From Streptomyces noursei ATCC 11455 (lineage in GTDB: Bacteria; Actinomycetota; Actinomycetes; Streptomycetales; Streptomycetaceae), in NCBI RefSeq assembly GCF_001704275.1, contig NZ_CP011533.1, positions 6,386,001 to 6,450,000 on the forward strand: a stretch of DNA of 64,000 bases. Direction: 5' to 3'. Positions 51,320-60,674 of this stretch are shown one piece after another (position 1 is the stretch's first letter; the number at the start of each line of letters is the position of its first letter). The translations under genes were made by a program, and so were the position numbers. The notes below the pieces were generated by a model, which made no database searches, was not told where the DNA came from, and saw nothing but the letters and a program-made list of their open reading frames with translations.

Positions 51320-52483
51320 TCAGTCCGCCGTGCCCAGCCGCCACAGGGACGTGACCTCCGCGGCGCGGGCCACGTGGAGCGGGTCGGAGGTGTCCTGGGC
51401 GCGTGGGTGCCGGGGGGCGATGTCGAGCCGGTCGAGGACGGTGAGGCCGCCCCGGGCGAAGGCGTCGAGGAGTTCGGCGCGTGACCGCAGGCCGAGGTGT
51501 TCGGCCAGGTCGGAGAGGATGAGCCAGCCCTCGCCGCCCGGGGTCAGATGGTCGGCCAGACCGGTCAGGAAGCCGTGCAGCATCCGGTTGCCGGGGTCGT
51601 AGACCGCGTGCTCCACGGGAGAGGTCGGCTTGGCGGGCACCCACGGGGGGTTGCAGACGACGAGCGGGGCGCGGCCGGCCGGGAACAGGTCGGCCGCGAC
51701 GATCTCCACCCGGTCGGCGACGCCCAGTCGCGCGGTGTTCTCGCGGGCGCAGGCCAGGGCGCGCGGGTCCTGGTCGGTGGCCACGATCTGCCGCACGCCG
51801 CGACGGGCCAGCACCGATGCCAGGACGCCGGTGCCGGTACCGATGTCGAACGCCAGGTCGCGGCCGGGCAGCGGGGCCTCGGCGACCAGGTCGACGTACT
51901 CGCCGCGGGCCGGGGAGAAGACGCCGTAGTGCGGATGGATCCGGTCGCCGCCCAGGGCCGGGATCTGTACGCCCTTGCGGCGCCATTCGTCGGCGCCGAT
52001 CACGCCGAGCAGCTCCCGTAGGGAGATCAGGGTGGCGGTGTCCCCGGAGGCGCCGGCGGGCGGCTCCGCCCCCTCCGGCGGACCGTATGCCCGGGCGCAT
52101 GCCTCGCGGACGTCGGGGGCGCGCGGCAACGGGACGGCCAGGTCCGCGTCCAGCGGGATCAGCAGCATGCCGAGGATCCGGGCGCGCTGGTTCTGGGCGG
52201 CGCGGTGCAGGTGGAACGCCTGGGTGACGTCGGCGGGCGGCGCCTTGCGCGGGCGGCGGTCCACCCTGCGGGCCAGCGCGGTCAACAGCTGGCGGGCGTT
52301 GTGGAAGTCGCCGCGCCACAGGAGCGCGGTGCCCTCGCAGGCGAGTCGGTACGCCTCGTCGGCCCGGGTGCGGTCGTCCGCGACGACGATCCGGCGGGGT
52401 GGCCGGGCGCCGTTCTCGGAATGCCAACGGGCGGTACGGACCTGCTCGTCCTCGGTCCATTCGACGACCGGGGGGTGGTTCAC
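51320..52483 (-). CDS. class I SAM methyltransferase of the HemK/RlmG-like type
   Basis: A 387-residue protein. The N-terminal ~165 residues are a helical domain (ADEAYRLACEGTALLWRGDF, ALARRVDRRPRKAPPADV). The C-terminal methyltransferase has the SAM loop LAFDIGTGTGVLASVLARRG, ATDQDPRALACARENTARLG, and the catalytic VVCNPPWVPA, the NPPY/W motif of N-methyltransferases that act on Gln, adenine or guanine in protein or RNA. GTG 52483 was chosen (NHPPVVEWTEDE); longer in-frame readings show no conserved sequence. Its substrate is unknown. Confidence 0.88.
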   Translation of the reverse strand: MNHPPVVEWTEDEQVRTARWHSENGARPPRRIVVADDRTRADEAYRLACEGTALLWRGDFHNARQLLTALARRVDRRPRKAPPADVTQAFHLHRAAQNQRARILGMLLIPLDADLAVPLPRAPDVREACARAYGPPEGAEPPAGASGDTATLISLRELLGVIGADEWRRKGVQIPALGGDRIHPHYGVFSPARGEYVDLVAEAPLPGRDLAFDIGTGTGVLASVLARRGVRQIVATDQDPRALACARENTARLGVADRVEIVAADLFPAGRAPLVVCNPPWVPAKPTSPVEHAVYDPGNRMLHGFLTGLADHLTPGGEGWLILSDLAEHLGLRSRAELLDAFARGGLTVLDRLDIAPRHPRAQDTSDPLHVARAAEVTSLWRLGTAD

Positions 52484-52741
52484 CGCAGTGTGCCTCGCGT
52501 CAGTGGTTCGGACCCGCGCCTCCGGGGCGGGAGGGGGGGAGGTGGGGACGTTCGACTCTACTCCGTGCCCGGGGCGGGACCTTTGTCCCTGTCTCCGCCA
52601 CCGGCTCCGCGACAGGATGGAGGGAGTCGACCAAAAGCTGTCCAGTGCGGTTAATTCGCACTGGATCTGAACACGTGGCGATGCATCGGGGCAAAACGGT
52701 CGTATGCGCAAGCGTGTACGGACTCATGGGTGGAGGCGTGT

Positions 52742-53695
52742 ATGGGCACCTTGCCGGTCATCGTCGGCGTGGACGGATCGCCGGACAGCGAGCGGGCGTT
52801 GCGCTGGGCGGCGGGCGCGGCCCGGGGGCGGTCGGCGCCGCTCCAGGTGGTGCACGTCTGGCCGTACGCCACCGCCGAGCGCGCCGCGGCCGGCGAGCAG
52901 GGCGGCGACCCGGTGCTGGCCGACCTCCGGGGCCGGCCCTTCCTCGCGGAGCTGCCGGAGGTGGCGTTCCGCGGGCTGAGCGGGCTGGCCGACACCGAGC
53001 TGCCGGCGCTCGGCGCCGAGGGCCAGCTGCTCGTCCTGGGGTCGCGCGGCCGGGGCGGGTTCGCCAGCCTGCTGCTCGGCTCCAACGGCCTGGCCTGCGC
53101 CGCCCGGTCCGCCTGCCCGGTCGTGGTGGTGCCGCGCCCGGACCGTGCCGGCGCCGAGCGGGGCCCGGACGGCGAGCTGGTGCCGCCGGCCGTCCGACAG
53201 GTGACGCTGGGCGTGGACGCGTCCTCCGACGAGCCCGCCGCGATCGGCTTCGCCTTCGCCGAGGCCGCCCGGCGCGGCGCCCGCCTCCAGGTCGTCTCCG
53301 GCTACGCCTGGCCGATGCTGCTGCCGCCGGCCTTCGAGTACGCGGCGGTCTACGAGTCCACGCAGCAGGAGTACGAGGACGCGCTCGGCCTCCAGTTGGT
53401 GGACGCGCTCGCGCCGTACCGCGTCCGGTATCCGGGGGTGGAGGTGGCGGTGCAGCTGCGCGCCGGGGACGCCGCCGGGCAGTTGGTGGCGGCATCCGGC
53501 GGCAGCGACCTGGTCGTGGTGGCGCGGCACCGGCGCCGGCTGCCGATCGGGCCGCGGCTGGGCTCGGTGGCGCACGCGGTCCTGCTGCACGCGATCTGCC
53601 CGATCGCCGTGGTGCCGGAGACCCGGGACGAGAACGGCCCCGCCGGGAGCGGCGGGGCCGAGGGCAACGGTTCCGAGGGCGCGGCCGGGGAGTGA
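52742..53695 (+). CDS. universal stress protein, two USP domains
   Basis: A 317-residue protein of two UspA folds. Domain 1 begins PVIVGVDGSPDSERALRWAA and has the ATP-binding motif LGSRGRGGFASLLLGSN (G-x2-G-x9-G-S). Domain 2 begins VRQVTLGVDASSDEPAAIGF and has a weaker nucleotide motif (ARHRRRLPIGPRLGSVAHAV). Tandem USPs of this size are common in streptomycetes and are induced by hypoxia, nutrient limits or stationary phase. ATG 52742 follows GTGGAGGCGTGT. A Gly/Glu-rich tail (~25 residues) is attached. No operon partner. Confidence 0.92.
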   Translation: MGTLPVIVGVDGSPDSERALRWAAGAARGRSAPLQVVHVWPYATAERAAAGEQGGDPVLADLRGRPFLAELPEVAFRGLSGLADTELPALGAEGQLLVLGSRGRGGFASLLLGSNGLACAARSACPVVVVPRPDRAGAERGPDGELVPPAVRQVTLGVDASSDEPAAIGFAFAEAARRGARLQVVSGYAWPMLLPPAFEYAAVYESTQQEYEDALGLQLVDALAPYRVRYPGVEVAVQLRAGDAAGQLVAASGGSDLVVVARHRRRLPIGPRLGSVAHAVLLHAICPIAVVPETRDENGPAGSGGAEGNGSEGAAGE

Positions 53696-53711
53696 CGCGG
53701 GCGGTTCCCGG

Positions 53712-54347
53712 TCAGCGCGCGGCGGTCTCCCGTTCCGGACGCCGGACGAGGTAGACGGCCACCGAGCCGGCGACGAACAGCGCGAGGACGGAGAGGGCGG
53801 TGCTCACCCAGGACGCGCCGAGCCAGTGCCCGCCGAAGTAGCCCAGGCTGACGCTGTACGCGGCCCACACCAGGCCGGCCAGCGCCGACCAGGGGAGGAA
53901 CTCGCGGGCCGCCCGGTGGGCCACGCCGGCGCCCAGGCTGACCACGGAGCGTCCGGCGGGCGCGAAGCGGGCCAGGACGACGATGCCGCCGCCGCCCCGG
54001 GTGAGTGCCGCGCCCAGCCGCTGCTGGGCCGCGGTCAGTCGCCGGGAGCGGCCGATGGCCCGGTCGAAGCGGTCCCCGCCGCGCCAGGCCAGCCGGTAGG
54101 CGACCAGGTCGCCGAGGACGGACGCGGTGGCGGCGCAGAGCACCAGGGAGGCCATTTCGGCCAGCTGGTTCCCGCTGTGGACGGTGGCGGCGACGTCGGC
54201 GGTGGGGCCGGATCCGGCGGCCGTGGTGGCCGCGGTGATCACCAGGATGCCGCTCGGCAGGATCGGGACGAAGACGTCGAGGACGACCGAGAGGCCGACG
54301 ATCACATACACCCACGGGGTGCCGCTCAGCGACCCCAGGCTCTCCAC
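53712..54347 (-). CDS. DedA family membrane protein
   Basis: A 211-residue integral membrane protein. The DedA features are the reentrant N-terminal part YVIVGLSVVLDVFVPILPSG, the AYRLAWRGGDRF region and the conserved RFAPAGRSVVSLGAGVAHRA in which the Arg is essential in E. coli homologues. The family takes part in lipid flipping (undecaprenyl phosphate) and membrane homeostasis. GTG 54347 is the likely start; a TTG just before it is possible. It is convergent with the USP gene (16-bp gap) and 150 bp from the DoxX gene on the same strand. Confidence 0.86.
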   Translation of the reverse strand: MESLGSLSGTPWVYVIVGLSVVLDVFVPILPSGILVITAATTAAGSGPTADVAATVHSGNQLAEMASLVLCAATASVLGDLVAYRLAWRGGDRFDRAIGRSRRLTAAQQRLGAALTRGGGGIVVLARFAPAGRSVVSLGAGVAHRAAREFLPWSALAGLVWAAYSVSLGYFGGHWLGASWVSTALSVLALFVAGSVAVYLVRRPERETAAR

Positions 54348-54443
54348 CAACGTCTTGCTCCCGGTCCGGACCCCGCCGCGACGTCGCTCGGCGCGGCAGG
54401 GGCGGCACTACGGCCATACAGCGTACGCCTGGCCGAAAAGACA

Positions 54444-54481
54444 CCACGGGCCGGGGCGGTTGCGCCCGCCCCGGCCCGTGG
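54444..54481 (-). terminator. perfect 16-bp terminator after doxX-like gene
   Basis: Arms 54444-54459 and 54466-54481 are perfect complements (CACGGGCCGGGGCGG in the left arm), six-base loop. On the minus strand the hairpin is followed by TGTCTTTTCGG, a T-rich tail. Confidence 0.85.
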
Positions 54482-54501
54482 TCGCTCGTTGCTGCCGTGC
54501 G

Positions 54502-54966
54502 TCAGACGGTGCTCGGCGCGCGCTCGACGGTGGGCGCCTGCGCGCGCTCCGCGCCGCCGAAGAAGAGCCGGTCCAGCGCCCAGGAGCCGGGGCCGGTGAA
54601 GACGATCAGCAGGAAGGCCCAGCAGAACAGGGCGGCCGCCTCGCCGCCGTTCTGGATCGGCCACAGCGCGTTGGGCTGGTGCATCGAGAAGTAGGCGTAG
54701 GCCATCGAGCCGGAGCTGACGAACGCCGCCGCGCGGGTGCCCAGGCCCAGCAGCACCAGGACGCCACCGGCCAGCTGTATGACCGCGGCGTACCAGCCGG
54801 GCCAGGTGCCGGTCGGGACGGTGTGGCCGGTGCCCATCGCGCCACCGAGGATGCCGAACAGCGAGGACGCCCCGTGGCAGGCGAAGAGCAGGCCGACGAC
54901 GACGCGGAACAGCGCCAGGACGTGCGGGGTGTTGCGCTGGGTGAGGGAGTTCAGGGGAGCGGACAT
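54502..54966 (-). CDS. DoxX family membrane protein
   Basis: A 154-residue protein with four hydrophobic segments: VLALFRVVVGLLFACHGASS, AAVIQLAGGVLVLLGLGTR, AAFVSSGSMAYAYFSM and AALFCWAFLLIVFTGPGSWA. This is the DoxX/DUF-like quinol oxidase subunit fold also seen in MhqP/YphA proteins. In mycobacteria DoxX partners SodA and a thiol oxidoreductase; no such gene is next to it here. ATG 54966 with AGGAG eight bases upstream. It has a palindromic promoter at 55035 and its own terminator. Confidence 0.88.
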   Translation of the reverse strand: MSAPLNSLTQRNTPHVLALFRVVVGLLFACHGASSLFGILGGAMGTGHTVPTGTWPGWYAAVIQLAGGVLVLLGLGTRAAAFVSSGSMAYAYFSMHQPNALWPIQNGGEAAALFCWAFLLIVFTGPGSWALDRLFFGGAERAQAPTVERAPSTV

Positions 54967-55034
54967 TGCGGTGACTCCTAGGTCTTGGGGGGACGAGCGG
55001 GCGCGGGGGACGGGCGCGCCCACCGGAGTCTTGT

Positions 55035-55066
55035 AGATTAGGCCCCCCTAACTAGTACTTGCAAGT
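55035..55066 (-). promoter_or_regulatory. doxX-like promoter with palindrome ACTTGCAAGT
   Basis: On the minus strand TTGCAA (-35, 55059-55064) and TAATCT (-10, 55035-55040) are 18 bp apart. The -35 box is inside the perfect palindrome ACTTGCAAGT (55057-55066), so a repressor binding there would block it. MarR/HTH-type control is plausible. Confidence 0.55.
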
Positions 55067-55089
55067 TCAACATTCTGGGAATAGGGGGG

Positions 55090-57018
55090 CTATTGGTCCG
55101 AACCAATGGGGTGCGGCATGGCCCCCACGGCACGCAGTGCCGCCCGCGCCACCGCGTCCGTGTCGGCCAATGTGATCGACCCCACCCCTGGGCGGGCCCC
55201 CGCCGCTGTCACCCAGTGCACCCCTTCCGTCGGCACCCCCACCGCGAACCGCCGCGGATGCGGTCGGCCGTCCGCCTCGATGACGTGGTACGGACTCGGC
55301 GTCACGTCCAGGCCGCCGGTCTCGTATCCGTCCACGGTGTGCGGCCGGCAGCCGCCGTCCTCCAGGAGCCGGGCCAACAGCGCGTCCCCGGTGCGCCGCA
55401 GGTCCGGTTCCGGGAGTCGGGCCTCTATCAGGGCCTCCGCGGTGATCCCCGACCCCGGGACGGCCGGGGAGTGCGCCGTGAAACCGGGCGCCGCCCCGTC
55501 CCCGGCCCCCGTCCGGACCTCCATACGGGGGCCGACCACCTCCAGCACGCCGGCCTCGACGAGCGCCGCCATCTCCGCCGTCCGGCGGCGCGGCGGCCCG
55601 ATCGACAGGAACGCGTTCAGCGGGGTGTACCAGCGGTCCAGGTGGTCGCGGCGGGAGGCGCCCGCCAGCCCGCCGTGGTCGACGATCTGCCGCAGCTCGT
55701 TCCGCAGGTCCCGCAGCACGTCCAGGGCCGCCTTCACCGGGCCGGCCACGTTGCCCAGCCGGGCGTGTGCGACGTCCGCCCGCAGATGGTCCAGCAGCCA
55801 GGCGCGGAACGCCGCCCGGTCGGCGAACGGCAGGTCCGGATACGGGTGGGCGACGGCGTCCCAGTCCCAGCGGTCGGCGGGCGCCAGGCCGACGGCGTCG
55901 AGGCTCGCGGCCTCCTGCGGACTGCGGTGCGCGCTGGCCAGGAAGCGTTCCCGGAAGCGTTCCCGCTCCACGCCGGACGGGCCGCCCGGGGCGGCGGCCC
56001 GGCGCGCCAACAGTGCCTCGTAGTAGACCGCCTCCACCTCCTTGGCGACCAGCGGCCACACCTCGGCCAGGAAGTCCGGCGGATCCCCGGAGTCCGCCCG
56101 CTTGCGGAACGCCGCGATCACGTCCGGGGTGAGCAGCAGCGGCAGATGGCGGCCGTGCGGGCCCTTGGCGTTGTCGCCCCGCGCCTGGTATGGGATACCG
56201 CGCCGGGAGCCCGCGTACAGCCGGGGCTCGAGGCCCGACGGCCGGTACGTCAGGGCGCCGTCGGGGCCGGGGACGAAGCGGCCGCCGCGGCCGGCGGTCA
56301 GCAGCGCCAGGTGGTCGAAGAAGTTCAGGCCGAGGCCGCGCAGCAGGACCGGCCGGCCCGCGGGCAGCGCGGCCAGCTCGGCGGTGAGGTCGGCCGGATT
56401 GGCGGGCGGCAGGTAGTGCAGCCCGTGGGCGGCGGCGTAGCCGGCCAACTCCCGCTGTCCGGCGTCCGGGAGGGTCGGCAGATGGCCCTGGGCCAGGACC
56501 ACCGCGCCCAGGCCGGTCAGCGTCCGGCCGTCGTCGAGGGCGAGCTCCTGGGTGCCGTCGGGGGCCTGCGTCAGCCGCACCGCGCGGGCCCGGTGCGTCA
56601 CCACGGTCACCGCCTCCGGCGCGGTCCGCACCGTGCGCCGGAACACCCACTCCAGATAGCGGCCGTACAGCGCGCGCCCCGGATAGTCGTCCGGTCCGAC
56701 GTCGCGGCCCGCCCAGTCGTGGAGGCTCGGCCCGGTGCGGATCGGGCCCGCGCACTCCACGCTGTCGTCGGTGAACAGGGTGACCTGCGACGCCACGGTG
56801 TTCATGAGCAGGTCGGCGGGCTGATCGGGGCGCCACACCCGGCCGGCGCCGGGCGGCGCGGGGTCGATGACGTACACGGTCAGCCGGGTACCCGGCGCCA
56901 GCCCGGCGGCCGAGGCGCAGATCCGCTCCAGGACGCTCGTCCCGCGCGGTCCCGCGCCGACGACGGCGAGACGGGCGGCGGGGCGGGTGGAGCGGTCGAC
57001 GGGGTGGGCGGCGGCCAA
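55090..57018 (-). CDS. FAD/NAD(P)-binding protein, FAD-dependent oxidoreductase-like
   Basis: A 642-residue protein. The dinucleotide-binding site is at the N-terminus: RLAVVGAGPRGTSVLERIC (GxGxxG). GAVVLAQGHLPTLPDAG (second dinucleotide block) and RPVLLRGLGLNFFDHLALLT follow, and a long C-terminal part ends VTAAGARPGVGSITLADTDA. The family (FAD-NAD(P)-binding, PF13454 type) includes proteins with unknown redox reactions. The start is a TTG at 57018 with GGGAGAG eight bases upstream, because the GxGxxG motif leaves no room for a later start. It is monocistronic by spacing; substrate unknown. Confidence 0.83.
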   Translation of the reverse strand: MAAAHPVDRSTRPAARLAVVGAGPRGTSVLERICASAAGLAPGTRLTVYVIDPAPPGAGRVWRPDQPADLLMNTVASQVTLFTDDSVECAGPIRTGPSLHDWAGRDVGPDDYPGRALYGRYLEWVFRRTVRTAPEAVTVVTHRARAVRLTQAPDGTQELALDDGRTLTGLGAVVLAQGHLPTLPDAGQRELAGYAAAHGLHYLPPANPADLTAELAALPAGRPVLLRGLGLNFFDHLALLTAGRGGRFVPGPDGALTYRPSGLEPRLYAGSRRGIPYQARGDNAKGPHGRHLPLLLTPDVIAAFRKRADSGDPPDFLAEVWPLVAKEVEAVYYEALLARRAAAPGGPSGVERERFRERFLASAHRSPQEAASLDAVGLAPADRWDWDAVAHPYPDLPFADRAAFRAWLLDHLRADVAHARLGNVAGPVKAALDVLRDLRNELRQIVDHGGLAGASRRDHLDRWYTPLNAFLSIGPPRRRTAEMAALVEAGVLEVVGPRMEVRTGAGDGAAPGFTAHSPAVPGSGITAEALIEARLPEPDLRRTGDALLARLLEDGGCRPHTVDGYETGGLDVTPSPYHVIEADGRPHPRRFAVGVPTEGVHWVTAAGARPGVGSITLADTDAVARAALRAVGAMPHPIGSDQ

Positions 57019-57295
57019 GAGCTGCTCTCCCTGGGGCGGCGGACGGCCGGCGCGCGGGAGGGCGCGCCGGCCATCATGGGGCGGACGACGGCAAATGTGC
57101 GCCCCATCATCACCGCCCGAGGCGCCGGTGCGGCACCCGGGTGGGCAAAGATTCCGCGGAATTCGCAGGTGGGCGGGGTGTCGGTGGCGGCGAACCACAC
57201 CGCACCCGGCTTTCACCGGCAACAGCCGCATACGGCAGGGAATCTGCCCATATCGGTCACGCCCCGAGGGTGGGTCCGCCCGTCCGGCCCGGACC

Positions 57296-57940
57296 TCAGC
57301 AGCCGTCGAGGATCTTCTTCAGCGCGGCCTTCTCCGCCCTGTCCGCGGTCAGCCCGTAGGCGTGCTTCACCCACACCCACATCCGGGCGTACTCGCAGTG
57401 GTACGACGCCTTCGGCGGCAGCCACTCCGCCGGGTCCTTGTCGCCCTTGGCCTGGTTGACGTTGTCCGTGACGGCGATCAGTTGAGAATGCGTCAGGTCG
57501 TTGGCGAACGCCTGGCGGCGCGCGGTGGTCCACTGCGCGGCACCGGACTTCCACGCCTCGGACAGCGGGACGACGTGGTCGATGTCCAGATCGGACGCCT
57601 GGGTCCAGGTCGCCCCGTCGTAGGCGGAGACCCAGGTGCCGCTCACCGCGGCGCAGTCGCCGTCCTGCTGGACGTTCCTGCCGTCGCGCTTGAGCACCAC
57701 CTCGCGGGTGTTGCAGTTGTGGCCCTGGTCGATCCAGTGCGGGAACTTGGCGCGGCTGTAGCCGTCCTGCGGACCCTCGGGCTGCTCCTTGATCTGCGCC
57801 AGGTACGTCCGCGCGGTGGCCGCGCCGGGCGGTGCGGGCGGGGCGGCCTCGGCGGTCTGGCCGCTCAGGACGAGCGTGCTGGTCAGGGCGGCGGCCGTGG
57901 CCGCGACGAGGGACACGCGACGCGCGTAGCCCAGTGCCAT
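57296..57940 (-). CDS. secreted HNH-type nuclease (DUF1524/GmrSD-like)
   Basis: A 214-residue secreted protein. A signal peptide (ARRVSLVAATAAALTSTLVL, cleaved near AEA-AP) precedes a Cys-containing domain: FPHWIDQGHNCNTREVVLKR, TWVSAYDGATWTQASDLDID and HVVPLSEAWKSGAAQW. The catalytic DIDHVVPL His and the late NQAKGDKDPAEWLP Asn-rich block match secreted DUF1524/HNH nucleases. ATG 57940 was chosen. Extracellular DNA breakdown for nutrition or interbacterial use is likely; no immunity gene is seen. Confidence 0.86.
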   Translation of the reverse strand: MALGYARRVSLVAATAAALTSTLVLSGQTAEAAPPAPPGAATARTYLAQIKEQPEGPQDGYSRAKFPHWIDQGHNCNTREVVLKRDGRNVQQDGDCAAVSGTWVSAYDGATWTQASDLDIDHVVPLSEAWKSGAAQWTTARRQAFANDLTHSQLIAVTDNVNQAKGDKDPAEWLPPKASYHCEYARMWVWVKHAYGLTADRAEKAALKKILDGC

Positions 57941-58281
57941 CGGAACTCCCTTGAAGTGGGGGGAAGTCGGCGTGCGGTCGGGCCCATGGTGGGTTCGTGG
58001 GGTTGCCGGCACATGGGCACCGGGTAACAGTGCGGCGGCATGCTCGCGTCACTTCAAGGGGGTGGTGGCGCCCCTGGAGATGGGGCGCCAACGGTCGTAT
58101 GGGGAACGGCTGGTGATGGTGCGTCACATAGCTGCTCATGCGGGCCGGTACGGTTCGGCGCCCGCAGGGAAAAGGGTGGGGCCCGTTCGACCGCGGTCGG
58201 TCGGACGGGCCCCGGGGGTCGGGCTGTGCGGGCTGCTCAAGTCGTTCGGGCTGCCTGAGTCGTTCGGGCCGTTCGGGCCGT

Positions 58282-58944
58282 TCAGGCCGTGATCCGGACG
58301 GCGATCCCGCCGTCCACCAGGCCCTCGACGCGGATCTGCGTGAGGTCGCGGACGTGGGCGGTGGGTGCGAACCGGGCGGCGCGGTCGCCGACCCCCACGA
58401 CCCGCATGCCGGCGGCCCGGCCGGCCTCGATGCCCGCCTCGGAGTCCTCGAAGACCAGGCAGTCCTCGGGGGCGAAGCCCAGCTCGGCGGCGCCCTTGAG
58501 GAAGCCCTCGGGGTCCGGCTTGCTGGCGCTCACGCTCTCCGCGGTGATCCGCACGTCCGGCATGGGCAGCCCGGCCGCCCCCATGCGGGCCTCGGCCAGC
58601 GCGATGTCGGCCGAGGTCACCAGGGCGTGCGGGAGTCGGGCGAGGGCGGCCATGAACGCGGGCGCGCCGGGTACCGGGACCACGCCCTCGACGTCGGCGG
58701 TCTCCTGCTCCAGCATCCGGCGGTTGTCCGCCAGGTTCTGCTCCATCGGGCGGTCCGGCAGCAGCGCCGCCATGGTGGCCCAGCCCTGTCGCCCGTGGAC
58801 GACCTCGAGGACGTCCACCGCCGGCAGCCCCTGCTCGGCCGCCCAGCGCCGCCAGCAGCGCTCCACGACGGCCTCGGAGTTCACGATGGTGCTGTCCATG
58901 TCCAGCAGCAGGGCGCGGGCTATGAGCGTGGTGGTGGCCGTCAT
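58282..58944 (-). CDS. HAD superfamily phosphatase (sugar-phosphatase/beta-phosphoglucomutase-like)
   Basis: A 220-residue HAD. Motif I is RALLLDMDSTIVNSEAVVER (Asp nucleophile and acid), motif II is LVTSADI, motif III is SASKPDPEGFLKGAAELG and motif IV is CLVFEDSEAGIEAGRAAGM. The C1-type helical cap fits GS1-like sugar phosphatases. ATG 58944 has AGGAG eight bases upstream. The promoter region 58945-59080 has an AT-rich symmetric piece. The substrate is unknown. Confidence 0.9.
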   Translation of the reverse strand: MTATTTLIARALLLDMDSTIVNSEAVVERCWRRWAAEQGLPAVDVLEVVHGRQGWATMAALLPDRPMEQNLADNRRMLEQETADVEGVVPVPGAPAFMAALARLPHALVTSADIALAEARMGAAGLPMPDVRITAESVSASKPDPEGFLKGAAELGFAPEDCLVFEDSEAGIEAGRAAGMRVVGVGDRAARFAPTAHVRDLTQIRVEGLVDGGIAVRITA

Positions 58945-59258
58945 CGGCGGGCTCCTGGGCGCGGTGGGCCGGCAGCGGGACTGCCAGGACGTGAGGGGAG
59001 TGCACAAGGAGTACACAAGCGGTCCCGCCCGCCGGTCAGGGAGTGCGGGCGGAACCACTTTGTTTTTTCACGATACAAAACGGGGGCGGGCGGCGACAAC
59101 CGACGGACCCCTCGGATCGGCATGGCATTCGTCACGCTCGGGCTGACATGTCCGACCATGTCGCCCCGCGGTGCACCCGCGACCGCCCGTGGCGCGCCTG
59201 CCGGCGGTGCGTGGCGCACCCGCCACCGGTGCGTGGTGCATCTGCGGAGGCGGCGGGC
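58945..59258. other. 314-bp intergenic stretch between HAD gene and peptidoglycan-binding gene
   Basis: No gene seen. It contains the HAD promoter side with an AT-rich symmetric piece TTTGT-N11-ACAAA (59059-59079) and, near the other gene's end, a GGTGCG-tgg-CGCACC hairpin (59206-59220) that could be its terminator. Confidence 0.5.
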
Positions 59259-60389
59259 TCACGGCTGCTGGGTGCGCGCCTCCAGGGACGCCCGGGTCGC
59301 GGCCCCGTAGACGCCGTCGGGGTCGTCGTGCACCCCGTAGGTCCGCTGGTAGCGCGCCACCGCGTCCCGTACTTCCGCGCCGTACTGGCCGTCCACCGCC
59401 CCCGTATAGATCGCCAACTGCCGCAGTCGCCCCTGGAGCTCCAGCACCTCCGGACCGCTGGAGCCTTCGCGGAGCACGATCGGCCCGGTGGGGGCCGTAC
59501 TGGGGGAGGCGTCGGCCGAGGGGACAGCGACGCTGCCGGACGCCCGTACCGGGGGCGGCAGGGGAGGGGCCGGTGACCGGGAGGGGTGGGGGAGGGTGCC
59601 GGGCGCCCTGGAGCGCGAGGTGGCGGGGGAGGGGCGGACGGGGGTCGGCGTGGGGCTGGCGGGGGCGGCGGTGGTGGGGACGGCCGTGGTGGGGGCGCTG
59701 GTGCCGCGGTCCGGGGGCGCCGCACGGTCGCGGTCGCCGTCCGGGAGCAGCCCCGTGCCGACCACGATCGCCGCGGCGGTCACGGCGGTCACGGCGGTGC
59801 CGGCGGCGGTCAGGAGGGCGGACCGGGTCCGGCGGCGCCCCGCGGGAGGGCCGCTCCCGTCGGACGCCGCGACCCGCGGCAACGGGCCGGACGCCGTGTC
59901 CTCCGGGAACGGGCCGGATGCCGCGTCCCCCGGGAACGGGCCGGACGTCGCGCCCTCCGGGAACGAGGCGGACGTCTCGCCCTCCATCAAGGGACCCGAT
60001 AAGGGACCCGATAAGGGATCGGATAAGGGACCGGAAAGGGGACCGGACGTATGGAAGGTCCTGGATGTCGGTCCGGCGGGACGGGAGAATCTGTGGACCG
60101 CGGCGTCCACGCCCGGTAAGTCCTCCAGCGAGTCCAGCGAGTCCAGCGAGCCCAGCCGGTCCTGCTCGCCGCCGGGGCCGGGATCGGGGCCCGCGCCGGG
60201 GCCCGCGCAAGGAGCGGTGCCCCCCTCCCCGCCCTCGTCCGGCCCGGCGACCCGGTCCGGCAGGGCGACGTACGGCCGTAAGCGCAGCGGATCAAAGTCC
60301 TCCGCCTCGGCCGCCGCGCACAGGCAGGTCGGCCGGCCGTCCCCGCGTACCGGGGCGAAGCAGTGCGGGCAGGTGGGTGCTGCCGTCAC
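59259..60389 (-). CDS. membrane protein with N-terminal zinc-ribbon and C-terminal peptidoglycan-binding domain
   Basis: A 376-residue protein. It starts at GTG 60389 ([20 protein letters not shown]) with a Cys-x-x-Cys zinc ribbon and a following CLC. A long acidic/Gly-Pro linker carries repeats of SGPL and SGPFP (for example [19 protein letters not shown]), then one membrane span ([20 protein letters not shown]) near residue 210 and an outside Pro/Thr/Ser-rich stalk. The last ~75 residues are a peptidoglycan-binding domain ([40 protein letters not shown]). So the cytoplasmic face has a ribbon and the outside grips the wall. Function unknown. Confidence 0.84.
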   Translation of the reverse strand: MTAAPTCPHCFAPVRGDGRPTCLCAAAEAEDFDPLRLRPYVALPDRVAGPDEGGEGGTAPCAGPGAGPDPGPGGEQDRLGSLDSLDSLEDLPGVDAAVHRFSRPAGPTSRTFHTSGPLSGPLSDPLSGPLSGPLMEGETSASFPEGATSGPFPGDAASGPFPEDTASGPLPRVAASDGSGPPAGRRRTRSALLTAAGTAVTAVTAAAIVVGTGLLPDGDRDRAAPPDRGTSAPTTAVPTTAAPASPTPTPVRPSPATSRSRAPGTLPHPSRSPAPPLPPPVRASGSVAVPSADASPSTAPTGPIVLREGSSGPEVLELQGRLRQLAIYTGAVDGQYGAEVRDAVARYQRTYGVHDDPDGVYGAATRASLEARTQQP

Positions 60390-60674
60390 GAAGGTCCCCT
60401 CTCTGGAGGCGCGAACCGGCAGCCGATTATGCAGAGCGCCCGCCGTCCCCGCAGGCGCTCCACGAGATCCGCCCCACGTCTCCCACCCGCCCCCGGTGTG
60501 GCCAGGCCCGCTCGGCGGGCCGGATCGGGCGCGACCGCCCACGATGGAGGGAAGGCCCGAGGTCACCGCGGACAGCTGTACGGCCCGCCGCACGGCACCC
60601 GCACGGACGGCCGGCGACGCGCGTACGTGCCGGACGCGAGCACGTACGTGCCGGACACGAGGGAGACGACGCTC

